A stretch of DNA of 64,000 bases from Salinicola acroporae (GCF_003206615.1 NZ_PZJW01000004.1:419083-483082); one strand, 5' to 3'; positions 24,133 to 32,406 are shown, numbered from the stretch's first letter. Made by a program: numbers and translations. The notes: generated by a model not told the origin, from the sequence alone.

Positions 24133-25152
24133 ATGAAGACCTTCTTCCACGACGATCAACTGCTGCATCAACCGCAGACCTATTTTTCCCGCGGCAAGAT
24201 GCGCAAGCCCCAGGAGGTTCGCGACCGCGCCGAGCATCTGCTGGCCGCAGCCAAGCGGCTCGGTTTCGAGGTCCTGGCGCCGACCGACCAGGGTGTCGGC
24301 CCACTGCGCGCCGTGCACTCGCTGCCCTACCTGCGCTTTCTCGAGAGCGCTCACCGCCGCTGGCACGAGCTGGGCGAGGACTGGGGCGAAGAGGTGATCT
24401 CCAATGTGTTCGTGCGCTCGCCCAACGCCTTGCGCGGCATTCTTGCCGAAGCGGCGCGTTACCTGGCCGATGGTAGCGCGCCGGTGGGCCGGCACACCTG
24501 GCAGGCGGCCTACTGGGCGGCCCAGAGCGCGGTGGCGGGTGCCGACGCCTTGCTCGCCGGCGAGCGCTTCGCCTATACGCTGTCGCGCCCGCCGGGCCAC
24601 CACTCGGGGATCGATTCCGCCGGTGGCTTCTGCTTTCTCAACAACGCGGCGATCGCGGCGCAGCATCTGACCTCGCGCTATCCCCGCGTCGTCGTGCTCG
24701 ATACCGACATGCACCACGGCCAGGGCGTGCAGGAGATCTTCTACGAGCGCGACGACGTGATGTATATCTCGATCCACGGCGATACCACCAATTTCTATCC
24801 GGCGGTCTGTGGCTTCGAGGATGAGCGCGGGCGCGGCGCGGGGCTTGGTTACAACCTCAATCTGCCGATGCCCCACGGCTCTCCGGAATCGGTCTTCTTC
24901 GCTCGGTTGGCGGAGGCCTGCCAGGCGATTCGCCTGTTCGAACCCGACGCGCTCGTACTGGCGCTGGGCTTCGATATCCACGAGAAGGACCCCCAGGCCA
25001 AGGTGGCGGTCTCCACGCCGGGATTCGGCAGACTCGGCCGCGACATCGCCGATCTCGATCTGCCCACGCTGGTGGTGCAGGAGGGCGGCTACTACCTGGA
25101 AGGGCTCGAAGAGAACGCGGTGCGCTTCTTCGAGGGGCTGCTGGAGCGCTAA
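24133..25152 (+). CDS. Histone-deacetylase-fold amidohydrolase (acetylpolyamine-amidohydrolase-like), copy 2
   Basis: A 339-residue zinc amidohydrolase. RPPGHH with GGFCFLNNAAIAA, metal ligands in LDTDMHHGQG and LGFDIHEKDP, and QEGGYY near the C-terminus are all present. KVAVSTPGFGRLG is close to acetylpolyamine amidohydrolases. The start at 24133 has AAGGA upstream. It is only moderately similar to the 14.25 kb deacetylase, so the pair probably differ in substrate or position specificity rather than being a recent duplication. It is the last gene of the plus-strand arm and its stop overlaps the stop of the convergent GNAT gene by 4 bases. Confidence 0.88.
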   Translation: MKTFFHDDQLLHQPQTYFSRGKMRKPQEVRDRAEHLLAAAKRLGFEVLAPTDQGVGPLRAVHSLPYLRFLESAHRRWHELGEDWGEEVISNVFVRSPNALRGILAEAARYLADGSAPVGRHTWQAAYWAAQSAVAGADALLAGERFAYTLSRPPGHHSGIDSAGGFCFLNNAAIAAQHLTSRYPRVVVLDTDMHHGQGVQEIFYERDDVMYISIHGDTTNFYPAVCGFEDERGRGAGLGYNLNLPMPHGSPESVFFARLAEACQAIRLFEPDALVLALGFDIHEKDPQAKVAVSTPGFGRLGRDIADLDLPTLVVQEGGYYLEGLEENAVRFFEGLLER

Positions 25153-25691
25153 TCTTTATCATCGTGTCTTCGATAGCGAAATATATCGACTTCCCATGCG
25201 TGAAAGCGGGTAGTCGTTTCGAGACTCATCCCAGCTTTACGCGCAACGCTTGCCGAGGCTGGGTGACTGCTCGCGACGATAGCGATGATCGAGTCTAGGC
25301 AGCAGTTGTTTATACCCTGCTTCACTGTCGCACAGGCGGCCTCCGTAGCGAGCCCTTTGCCCCATGCGGAGGGCGTTAGTCGATAACCGAGTTCAATTTC
25401 TTCCTTACCTGCGAGGTCGATTGGACTCAGTCCACAGAACCCGATGAGCGCACCGTCAGCGCTTTGTTCCACGGCCCACATTCCGAACTGGCGCTCCCGG
25501 TACAAAGAGTGGTTGGCCTCGATGAATGCGCTAGTTTGATCGTTGGTAAGGGGACCTCTCATCGAGAAGTGCATGACTTCTCTGTCAGCCAATACTTTCG
25601 CCAACTCGGCGTGGTCGCTATACGCGAGCTCGCGAAGTCGAAGCCTCGAGGTTTCTGCAACGACACGCTGCTGATATGAATCGAGAGTCAC
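25149..25691 (-). CDS. GNAT-family N-acetyltransferase (RimJ/RimL-like)
   Basis: A 180-residue acetyltransferase. The fold is visible as an N-terminal RLRLREL strand, then FGMWAVEQSADGALIGFCGLSPI, the acetyl-CoA site in LTPSAWGKGLATEA, and SVARKAGM near the C-terminus. The start is GTG at 25691, which overlaps the stop of the flavin-reductase gene (GTGA). Base composition is strikingly low for this window (about 47-50% G+C by eye over 25.2-25.6 kb), indicating recent acquisition. Substrate may be an amine, an N-terminal amino group or an antibiotic; unknown. Confidence 0.82.
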   Translation of the reverse strand: MTLDSYQQRVVAETSRLRLRELAYSDHAELAKVLADREVMHFSMRGPLTNDQTSAFIEANHSLYRERQFGMWAVEQSADGALIGFCGLSPIDLAGKEEIELGYRLTPSAWGKGLATEAACATVKQGINNCCLDSIIAIVASSHPASASVARKAGMSLETTTRFHAWEVDIFRYRRHDDKD

Positions 25692-26242
25692 AGATTCTGC
25701 ACCCGGAAGTCCCTTGATCGATCGACTTCGTCGCCGGCGACCATGAAACGGCCATGACCGCGGTAGTGGAGCGTGCGGGGAAGCTCGATCGAGCTGTCGA
25801 CATGGGCCTTGACGATCTCCCAGATGAACAGCTCGTGGCGATCGATCTGGCTGTCGTCGACCAGACGGCATTCGAAGCTGGCGTAACACTCGGCGACCAG
25901 CGGTGCCGAGACGATCTCCCCTTCCTCCGGAGTCAGACCGAAGGCATCGAACTTGTCGATCGCGTCGCCGTCACTGTTGCCGACACCGACCACCGCGTCG
26001 ACGAGCTCGAGCGTCGGCACGTTGATCGTGCATTCGCGGCTTTCGCGCACCAGACGATGGCTGTGGTTGCCGGCGGTAATCAGGCAGCCGAAATGTGCCG
26101 GGGCGAAGCCGAGCATCATGTGCCAGCCCATCACCATCAGGTTGCGTTCGCCCCGCCAGTGGGAGCCAACCAGCACGATGGGCCCCGTTTCCAGATGGCA
26201 GCGGCATTGGTCCAGCGGAAAACCGGTCTTCGACGGTCTCAA
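25688..26242 (-). CDS. Flavin reductase-family protein (FMN-binding)
   Basis: A 184-residue protein of the flavin reductase/NTAB fold. The start of the core is PIVLVGSHWRGERNLMVMGW, then MLGFAPAHFGCLI, RESRECTINVPT and FDAFGLTPEEGE, typical of these small split-barrel FMN proteins. Members reduce flavin with NAD(P)H, often for a partner monooxygenase; none is encoded nearby. It is transcribed with the downstream low-GC GNAT gene, to which it is coupled by a GTGA overlap. Confidence 0.85.
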   Translation of the reverse strand: MRPSKTGFPLDQCRCHLETGPIVLVGSHWRGERNLMVMGWHMMLGFAPAHFGCLITAGNHSHRLVRESRECTINVPTLELVDAVVGVGNSDGDAIDKFDAFGLTPEEGEIVSAPLVAECYASFECRLVDDSQIDRHELFIWEIVKAHVDSSIELPRTLHYRGHGRFMVAGDEVDRSRDFRVQNL

Positions 26243-26399
26243 GCCAGGTACCTCTCGGCCGATACTATGGCCCTAGCATAGACCACCGCCATCGATGACT
26301 CGCATACCGGTTATCGACGCCTTCAATTTTTCGTCACAGTCGTGTGGTTATATCCTCCGTGTCATTCCCCCCGATACCCCCCATTCAAGGAGAAGCAGC

Positions 26400-26606
26400 G
26401 TGAAGATTTCCGGGCGCATCAAGGCGTTGATCGTTATGGCCGTCGTCATCTACGTGCTTGCGCACGTGGTGCGCGCCATGGGGATGATGCTGCTGCGTTC
26501 GAGTCCGCTGCTGCCGGCATCGCGGCGCTCATCGGCGTTACCAGCACGAACGCCGCGTCTCGAGCAAGACGATGCCGAATCCTTGAAGCACTGCACGCGC
26601 TGCTGA
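26400..26606 (+). CDS. Small single-pass membrane protein (68 aa)
   Basis: A short frame starting with GTG at 26400 after AAGGAG with a 7-base spacer. Residues about 8-30 (KALIVMAVVIYVLAHVV) form one membrane helix, followed by RAMGMMLL and a charged tail ending in a cysteine-containing HCTRC. I do not recognise the family. A strong terminator begins 22 bases after the stop, which supports this being a real transcription unit. The C-terminal half is of low confidence because another frame is also open there. Confidence 0.5.
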   Translation: MKISGRIKALIVMAVVIYVLAHVVRAMGMMLLRSSPLLPASRRSSALPARTPRLEQDDAESLKHCTRC

Positions 26607-26628
26607 CGATCGTCGAGTTGTCGGCATG

Positions 26629-26659
26629 AAAAATCCTGGCTGATGGCCAGGATTTTTTT
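26629..26659. terminator. Strong bidirectional terminator
   Basis: AAAAATCCTGGC pairs with GCCAGGATTTTT around a TGATG loop, followed by a T run on the plus strand and A run on the left. It separates the small membrane protein gene from the convergent ProX-like gene. Confidence 0.85.
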
Positions 26660-26678
26660 GCGCTGGTGATGAACGCGG

Positions 26679-27539
26679 TTATGGCCTGGCGGCGAGCCAG
26701 CCATCGACGAGATCGCGGTTGGCGGCGATCCACTGCGCCGCGCCCTTGTCCGGGTCGCCCGTGTTCTCGATTTCCAGCATCAACTGTGGCAGCTGTCCCG
26801 GTGTCATGTGCCAGGCATCCAGCATCGCCTTGAGCCCGGGGTTGTCATCGCCGAAACCGTGGTGCGATACCCACTTGATCTGCTCGCCGGCGCTGAAGGT
26901 CTTCTTCGGATCGTCGAGAATCTTGAGGTCATACTCGGCAAACGCCCAATGCGGCTGCCACAGGGTCGCGACGATCGGCTTCTTCTCTCGATAGGCCTGC
27001 TTGAGTTGCGCCATCATTGCCGACTCGCTGCTGCTGAGCTGGCGAAACGGCAGATCGTACGCATCGATCGCCGTGTCGGCTTCATCGGCGATGGTGGCAC
27101 CGGGCTCGATACCGAAGATCGTCGGCTCGCCCTGGTAGTCGAACGCCGTGGCATGATTTGCGAGATCGGCCACGGAGTCGATGTCATCCATGTAGGCGGG
27201 CACGACAAGCGCATCCAGCGCGTCGTCATACCAGGTGGCGTTAAGATCGATGCGGTCACTGTAGGGGTCGACGTAGGCGTGGTCGCTGGGGAGCCACACT
27301 TCGAGCGAGATATCGATGTCGCCCTCGGCCAGGCCGCCGAAGAGGATCGGCTTCGAGACTTCGTTGAGGGTGACGTCGTAGCCCTTCTCGCCAAGCAGCT
27401 GCTGCCACATATGCGAGACGGCAATGTTTTCGGCCCAATTGTTGGTGCCGATGGTGACTGACTTGTCCGCCGCGCTCGCGGGGGCGATGCCGACCACAGC
27501 GAGGCCCGCGGTAGCCAGCAGCATTTTCAGGGAAGACAT
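26679..27539 (-). CDS. ProX/OpuAC-type ABC binding protein, candidate histidine-uptake component
   Basis: A 286-residue periplasmic binding protein of the glycine betaine/proline family with a signal peptide ending APASAAD. Family features include TIGTNNWAENIAVSHMW, the GGLAEGDIDISLEVWLP segment and the KKPIVATLWQPHWAFAEYDL block. No permease or ATPase gene is adjacent, so it is an orphan subunit. Its promoter region shares a perfect HutC-type palindrome (27615-27630) with the hutD side. HutX of rhizobial histidine ABC importers belongs to this superfamily, so binding of histidine or a related imidazole is a reasonable inference; glycine betaine remains possible for a halophile. Confidence 0.85.
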   Translation of the reverse strand: MSSLKMLLATAGLAVVGIAPASAADKSVTIGTNNWAENIAVSHMWQQLLGEKGYDVTLNEVSKPILFGGLAEGDIDISLEVWLPSDHAYVDPYSDRIDLNATWYDDALDALVVPAYMDDIDSVADLANHATAFDYQGEPTIFGIEPGATIADEADTAIDAYDLPFRQLSSSESAMMAQLKQAYREKKPIVATLWQPHWAFAEYDLKILDDPKKTFSAGEQIKWVSHHGFGDDNPGLKAMLDAWHMTPGQLPQLMLEIENTGDPDKGAAQWIAANRDLVDGWLAARP

Positions 27540-27614
27540 GGGTTATCCTTCTGAGAGTGTTGACGTTCCACACGCATATCCAAAGTTGTTGTTGTCGCTT
27601 GGATGCCGCGCTCT

Positions 27615-27630
27615 TAATGTATATACATTA
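27615..27630. promoter_or_regulatory. HutC-type operator (16-bp perfect palindrome)
   Basis: TAATGTATATACATTA is perfectly self-complementary and lies between the ProX-like gene and hutD, which diverge. The same TGTATATACA core occurs at both hutF and hutU promoters. HutC repressors bind palindromes with this core and release on urocanate binding. This ties the binding-protein gene and hutD to the hut regulon. Confidence 0.8.
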
Positions 27631-27745
27631 TCGACGCATGAGATTCTACCCGGAATGGGGCCAGTACGGATTCCGATGGCGTGCCACTGGCAGGTCGCAA
27701 GGGCCATGGTTGCCGGGCGGCCAGGGGCGATCGAGGAGCGGCGCG

Positions 27746-28411
27746 ATGTCCAGCATGGATGACGAGCAATACGGGTGGGGTATCCATCGGCGCCAGGACA
27801 TGGCCGCCGTTGCCTGGAAAAACGGTGGGGGAATCACGCGCGAAGTCGCGCGTGATCTAGGCGGCCTTCCGCCGGGCTGGCGGATCTCGGTCGCCGATCT
27901 GGAGCGTTGCGGCGCGTTTTCCCATTTCGGCGGCTACCGACGCCATTTCGGCGTGCTCGGGGCGAATCCCGTCGTGCTGTCCTTCCGTGATCGACGGATC
28001 ACGCTCGCCACCGGCGACGTGGTGGTGTTCGACGGTGACGAGCCGGTTGAGTGCGAACTCCCCGACGGCCCGAGCCGGGCCTTGAACCTGATGTTCGATC
28101 CCATCCGATGGCAGGGGTCTCTTGCCCCTTGCCGGTCGGGGGCTTGGCCACCGCATCTAGCCGATGAGACGCTCGCGGAGCGCTGGTTCGTGCTGGCGCA
28201 AGGGCGGTTGGATTTCGGCGTATCATTGCGGGACCAGGAAGCCATTGGGCCTGGCGATGCGCTGCGCTACCCTGCCGAGCATGGCGCAAGGGCAGGGGGG
28301 CCACGCCTTTGCCCGGCCGACGATGGCGAGCACGGCGTCATCGGTTTTGATATCCAACTGAAAAGACGCTTGCTGGCGCCGGATGGCGCAAGTGTCCAGC
28401 AGCGGTCCTAG
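27746..28411 (+). CDS. hutD: HutD-family protein
   Basis: A 221-residue cupin-like protein. MAAVAWKNGGGITREVA, GWRISVADLERCGAFSHFGGYRR and the DVVVFDGDEPVECELPDGPSRALNLM segment are characteristic of HutD/Ves proteins. HutD is a conserved passenger of hut gene clusters in Pseudomonas and relatives and is thought to tune hut expression or limit intermediate levels rather than catalyse a step. The start at 27746 has GAGGAG 7 bases upstream; reading from 27557 would add 63 residues without family character. An inverted-repeat element separates it from hutC. Confidence 0.85.
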   Translation: MSSMDDEQYGWGIHRRQDMAAVAWKNGGGITREVARDLGGLPPGWRISVADLERCGAFSHFGGYRRHFGVLGANPVVLSFRDRRITLATGDVVVFDGDEPVECELPDGPSRALNLMFDPIRWQGSLAPCRSGAWPPHLADETLAERWFVLAQGRLDFGVSLRDQEAIGPGDALRYPAEHGARAGGPRLCPADDGEHGVIGFDIQLKRRLLAPDGASVQQRS

Positions 28412-28422
28412 TGGTCGGTTAG

Positions 28423-28565
28423 GGAAACGTTGAATAAATCGCCGAACGAGATGAAGGGCAAGGCGCACGGCACGCAGAGACCGGGACATGACATGGGGTT
28501 AGGCGAGTTCTCGGGTACCGCGCAACGCAGCCATTCGCTCGTGTAGGCATCTATGCAGTGGTTCC
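28423..28565. mobile_element. Miniature inverted-repeat element, family 1 (143 bp)
   Basis: The left end GGAAACGTTGAATAAAT and the right end read inward (GGAACCACTGCATAGAT) are imperfect inverted repeats. TTAG flanks both sides (28419-28422 and 28566-28569), a 4-bp duplication of YTAR type. It lies between hutD and hutC and ends 45 bases before the hutC GTG, so it may carry or disrupt hutC promoter signals. It is 36 bases identical in a row to the 23.93 kb copy and exactly the length of the 50.05 kb copy. Confidence 0.85.
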
Positions 28566-28609
28566 TTAGGATTCCCGGCACAGACTCTTGCCTACAACAA
28601 GGAGCAGGC

Positions 28610-29326
28610 GTGAATCGGCAGCCCCCACGCTATCAGGTCATCAAGCAGTATCTACTCGAGCACATTCAGTGCGGCGATTTCCCGGTGGATCACCAGATAC
28701 CGCCGGAGGAGACGCTGGCGACCACCTTCGGGGTCAGTCGGATGACGGCCAACAAGGCGATTCGCGATCTGGTCCAGGAGGGATATCTTTGGCGCCAGTC
28801 GGGCATCGGCACCTTCGTCGCCGATCGTCGCTCCGAGTCACCGCTGGTGGAAATCAACAACATCGCCGACGAGGTCAGAGGGCGCGGGCACACCTACGCC
28901 AACCGGGTGATCGTGCGTGAGGCGGTGGTCGCGGACGACGAGATCGCCATGCGCATGGGCGTCAAGGTTGGCAGCCAGCTGTTCCATTCCCGCTTGGTGC
29001 ACCTGGAAGACGGCATGCCGATCCAACTGGAGATCCGTTACGTCAATCCCCGCTGGGTGCCGGGATACCTGGACGCCGATTTCGAGCGCCAGACACCCAA
29101 CGAGATTCTGGTGGCAGCCTGTCCGATCAGCGACATGGAGCATATCGTCGAGGCCTTGCCAGCGGATGCTCTCGCCTCCCGGTTTCTCGAACTGGAGATC
29201 GGCACGCCTTGCCTGAGCGTGCGTCGTCGCACCTGGTCGAAGGACCGCCTGATCAGCTATGCACATCTGCTGCACCCCGGCGACCGCTACAAGCTGCGTT
29301 CGATGGCGCATACGAGCGGCCGCTGA
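28610..29326 (+). CDS. hutC: Histidine-utilisation repressor HutC (GntR family)
   Basis: A 238-residue regulator. The N-terminal winged helix contains PPEETLATTFGVSRMTANKAIRDL (residues about 28-51), and the C-terminal UTRA effector domain follows, with FHSRLVHLEDGMPIQLEIRYVNP. The start is GTG at 28610 with AAGGAG 5 bases upstream; an ATG at 28553 lies inside the inverted-repeat element and is unlikely. HutC represses hut genes and dissociates when urocanate binds. Three palindromes with core TGTATATACA in the flanking divergent promoters are its predicted targets. It converges on yjiH. Confidence 0.92.
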   Translation: MNRQPPRYQVIKQYLLEHIQCGDFPVDHQIPPEETLATTFGVSRMTANKAIRDLVQEGYLWRQSGIGTFVADRRSESPLVEINNIADEVRGRGHTYANRVIVREAVVADDEIAMRMGVKVGSQLFHSRLVHLEDGMPIQLEIRYVNPRWVPGYLDADFERQTPNEILVAACPISDMEHIVEALPADALASRFLELEIGTPCLSVRRRTWSKDRLISYAHLLHPGDRYKLRSMAHTSGR

Positions 29327-29396
29327 GCCTGGCTCCCCGTCCAGGCGACGCTCGACACCGCGAGTGTTGCTGACGAGGGTGTTGGCATCGCGTCGT

Positions 29397-30770
29397 CTAG
29401 GCGGCGATCGCCGCCACCATGAGTGCCGCGGGTAGCGCCAGAACAAGGCTTAGTAATGTACGAATCAGCCAGATCACCACGATTTGCCCGACCGACAGCG
29501 GTATGCGGGTCGACAGAATGCAGGGTATCGATGCCGAGAAGAACAGAATCGAGGATACCGATACCACGCCGGCGGTGAATCGGGCCGGCAGCGAGGCGTC
29601 GGCTGTCAGCAAGGCCGGCAGAAACATCTCGGCCAGCCCGGAAGCCACCGCCTGGGAGAGCTGGCGTGCCTCATCGATACCGAACAGGGAGATCACGGGG
29701 TAGAAGATCATCCCCACCCACTCGAACACCGGCGTGTACTTGGCAAGCAGTAGACCCAGCAGCCCCACCGACAGGATCGAAGGCAGGATGCTGATGGTCA
29801 TCAGCAGGCCTTCCTTCAGGTTGGTGACGACACTGCTGCCGAGTCTTGGCGCGCGTTCGGCGGCCATCAGGCTTTCGTGCCAGGCCCGGCGCAGGCGCTG
29901 GCCGCGTGGGACCTCGGCTTCGCCATCCGCCTTGCGGTCGTCCATCCTGGCCAACGGCGGCAGGCGGACGCTGATGGCGCTGACGATAAAGGTGATCAGC
30001 AGTGTCAGCCAGAAGTAGAGATTCCACATCGCCATCAGGTCCAGCGTCTTGGCCACGATGATCATGAACGTGGCCGACACCGTCGAGAAACCGGTGGCGA
30101 TGATTGCCGCCTCGCGGGCGGAGTAGCGACCCGCCAGATAGACGCGGTTGGTAATGAGCAGCCCGATCGAGTAGCTGCCGACGAAGGAGGCCACGGCGTC
30201 GATCGCCGAGCGCCCGGGCGTGCGCCAGATCGGGCGCATCAACGGTTGGCACAGTACGCCCACGCCCTCCATCAGCCCGTAGTTGATCAGCAGCGCCAGG
30301 AAGATCGCGCCCACCGGCACGATCAGCCCGACCGAGATGACGAGCTTGTCGAACAGAAACGGCAGCATGTCCGGTTCGAAAAGTGCCGCCGGTCCCCAGC
30401 CGCTGAAGGCCATGATCGCCACGAATGCACCGATGACCTTGAATAGGGTCAGCACGGTTTCGGTGCGACTGGCCCGCCATCGTCCGGTCCACAAGGGGTA
30501 GAGGGCGCCGGCCAGGACGAGCACCAGGGCATAGAGGGTCACGCCACTGCCCATCAGTGCACGCAGACCGGTGACAAGGTGGTCGAGCAGAATGGTGCGC
30601 CGGTCATCGATCGAGAGGGGGACGAAAAATACCAGAATGCCCAGTGCGCTGGGGATGATGAGTTTGAACAGCTGGGTCGGCGACGGCCTGGACGCCTGTT
30701 CGGACTCGACCGGGGGCGATGGCGGCATGGGAGGCTCCTGAAAATGTTGTTGGTTGTTGTCTTCGGCCAT
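29397..30770 (-). CDS. yjiH: YjiH-family inner-membrane protein
   Basis: A 457-residue polytopic protein with about ten membrane helices and a Gate (nucleoside-recognition) type core, including KLIIPSALGILVFFVPL and GFSTVSATFMIIVAKTLDLM. A polar proline-rich N-terminus of about 30 residues precedes the first helix. YjiH proteins are found inside hut clusters of several proteobacteria but have no established function; a role in moving a pathway intermediate or nitrogen product is conceivable. The start lies 5 bases after the hutF stop, so the two genes are co-transcribed from the hutF promoter. Confidence 0.82.
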   Translation of the reverse strand: MAEDNNQQHFQEPPMPPSPPVESEQASRPSPTQLFKLIIPSALGILVFFVPLSIDDRRTILLDHLVTGLRALMGSGVTLYALVLVLAGALYPLWTGRWRASRTETVLTLFKVIGAFVAIMAFSGWGPAALFEPDMLPFLFDKLVISVGLIVPVGAIFLALLINYGLMEGVGVLCQPLMRPIWRTPGRSAIDAVASFVGSYSIGLLITNRVYLAGRYSAREAAIIATGFSTVSATFMIIVAKTLDLMAMWNLYFWLTLLITFIVSAISVRLPPLARMDDRKADGEAEVPRGQRLRRAWHESLMAAERAPRLGSSVVTNLKEGLLMTISILPSILSVGLLGLLLAKYTPVFEWVGMIFYPVISLFGIDEARQLSQAVASGLAEMFLPALLTADASLPARFTAGVVSVSSILFFSASIPCILSTRIPLSVGQIVVIWLIRTLLSLVLALPAALMVAAIAA

Positions 30771-30775
30771 GGCGT

Positions 30776-32146
30776 TCAGTCACGACGTTGCAGTGTCTTC
30801 AAGACATCGCGCAGCTCCCTTCGATTGTCTTCGTCCCGCGCGTGATGACCGTCTTCGATCTGCCACACGCCGGCCACCATGACGTCTCGAATCTGGGCCT
30901 GGCTCCCGGCGAAGATCCAGCGACCCATCCGCGACGTGTCGCTGGCGCTCGCCAGATAGGGATCGTCGCCATCCAGCACGATCCAGTCGGCGCGCTTGCC
31001 GGGTGCCAGTGCACCAATCGGCTGGCCCGAGGCCTGGGCGCCGCCGGCGGCCGCCTGGGTGTAGAGCCACTCCGCGACGCTGCGCTGCTGTGGACTCTGC
31101 AGCACGTTGCGCCGCTGCGTTGTCAGTCGTTGCCCGTATTCCAGCAGCCGCAACTCCTCGACGACGTTCAGGGAGACATGGCTATCGGATCCAATGCCCC
31201 AGCGACCCTGGCGGGCGGCATACTTTTCGCCGGGGAAGAGGCCGTCGCCGAGATTGGCCTCGGTGGTCGGGCAGAGCCCGGCAATGGCGCCGCTGACCGC
31301 CAGATCGTCGATTTCGCCGTCATCGAGGTGGGTGGCATGAACCAGGCACCAGCGCGCGTCGATCTCGACGTTGTCCAGCAGCCACCGCACCGGTCGCTGG
31401 CCGGACCAGGCCAGGCTGGCCTGGACCTCCTTCTGCTGTTCGGCGACATGAATATGCCGTGGGCCGGCCGGATTGGCGGCGAGTACCTCGGCGATCTCCT
31501 CGGGAGTGACCGCCCGCAAGGAGTGCAGGGCCATGCCGATCGTATGGCACGGATCGGCCTGGCAGCGACTTTGCAGCTCATCCAACTGGCGCAGATAGGC
31601 GTCGACGCCATGAACGAAGCGCCGCTGGCCCTGGGTCGGTGGCGCGCCGCCGAAATCGCTGTGGGCGTAGAGCACCGGCAGCAGTGTCATGGCGATACCG
31701 CTGCTGGCCGCCGCTTCCCGCAGCGCTTCCGACATTGCCAGCGGGTCTGCGTAGGGTTCCCCGGACGGTGAGTGGTGCAGGTAGTGGAATTCGCTGACCT
31801 GGGTATAGCCGCCCTTGAGCATCTCGACGTAGAGCGCGCGAGCGATGACCGCCACCTCGTCGGGTGTCAACCGGTCGACCAGCGCATACATGTGGTCGCG
31901 CCAACTCCAGAAGCTGTCGGGCATCGCCGAACCCACCTCCGCCAGACCGGCCATGGCGCGTTGAAAGGCGTGTGAGTGAAGGTTCGGCATGCCCGGCAGC
32001 ACCGGTCCTCTCAGCCGTTCGGCACCCTCGTCGGTGGCATCGCTGGTGACACCCTCGATGATCCCCTGGTCGTCAACGTGCAGGCGGACGTTGCGATGCC
32101 ATCCGCCAGGCAGAAGCGCGGCGGTGGCGAAGTAGGTTCTGGACAC
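30776..32146 (-). CDS. hutF: Formimidoylglutamate deiminase HutF
   Basis: A 456-residue zinc amidohydrolase. The N-terminal metal motif NLHSHAFQRAMAGL (His-x-His) is the HutF signature. HVAEQQKEV, the LVHATHLDD His and GSDSHVSLN near residue 325 supply the remaining active-site residues. It hydrolyses N-formimidoyl-L-glutamate to N-formylglutamate and ammonia, the five-step variant of histidine breakdown. The start is GTG at 32146 with AAGGA upstream. The next enzyme, HutG deformylase, is not found in this window. HutC operator and a good promoter lie just upstream. Confidence 0.93.
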   Translation of the reverse strand: MSRTYFATAALLPGGWHRNVRLHVDDQGIIEGVTSDATDEGAERLRGPVLPGMPNLHSHAFQRAMAGLAEVGSAMPDSFWSWRDHMYALVDRLTPDEVAVIARALYVEMLKGGYTQVSEFHYLHHSPSGEPYADPLAMSEALREAAASSGIAMTLLPVLYAHSDFGGAPPTQGQRRFVHGVDAYLRQLDELQSRCQADPCHTIGMALHSLRAVTPEEIAEVLAANPAGPRHIHVAEQQKEVQASLAWSGQRPVRWLLDNVEIDARWCLVHATHLDDGEIDDLAVSGAIAGLCPTTEANLGDGLFPGEKYAARQGRWGIGSDSHVSLNVVEELRLLEYGQRLTTQRRNVLQSPQQRSVAEWLYTQAAAGGAQASGQPIGALAPGKRADWIVLDGDDPYLASASDTSRMGRWIFAGSQAQIRDVMVAGVWQIEDGHHARDEDNRRELRDVLKTLQRRD

Positions 32147-32172
32147 GATTGGCGATCCTTGGTATCGGATTT

Positions 32173-32209
32173 TGTATATACATATAGCGTGCTTGCCGTG
32201 GCAGTTCAA
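32173..32209 (-). promoter_or_regulatory. hutF promoter with overlapping HutC operator
   Basis: On the minus strand TTGAAC (32204-32209) and TATATG (32181-32186) are spaced by exactly 17 bases, a good sigma-70 promoter. The palindrome TGTATATACA (32173-32182) begins inside the -10 box. A bound repressor would block polymerase directly. Confidence 0.72.
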
Positions 32210-32316
32210 GACAGCATCTTTCATGCCTCGTTTCAGTGCGAAATGCCCATAGGTGCACCGAATTTGGGATTCTTTGGTGCTAGCGGCTGAGGTTATAGCG
32301 ATCAGTGAATTTTCGT

Positions 32317-32345
32317 TTGACAGCAAAATGTATATACATATTCAA
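32317..32345 (+). promoter_or_regulatory. hutU promoter with HutC operator between -35 and -10
   Basis: A consensus -35 TTGACA lies at 32317-32322 and a -10-like TATTCA at 32339-32344 after a 16-base spacer. The perfect 12-base palindrome ATGTATATACAT (32328-32339) fills the spacer. This placement predicts strong steric repression of the hutU-BCCT-hutH-hutI operon. Confidence 0.7.
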
Positions 32346-32406
32346 TGACGCCATCCGCGACCGCGGGCACCCTTATCTCGTGGCCTATCGCTTGCCTGGA
32401 GCTCTC

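Noticed and set aside
32305-32406. Upstream extension of urocanate hydratase
   Set aside because: It covers the -35, -10 and HutC operator; the ATG at 32407 has a ribosome site and gives the standard protein length.
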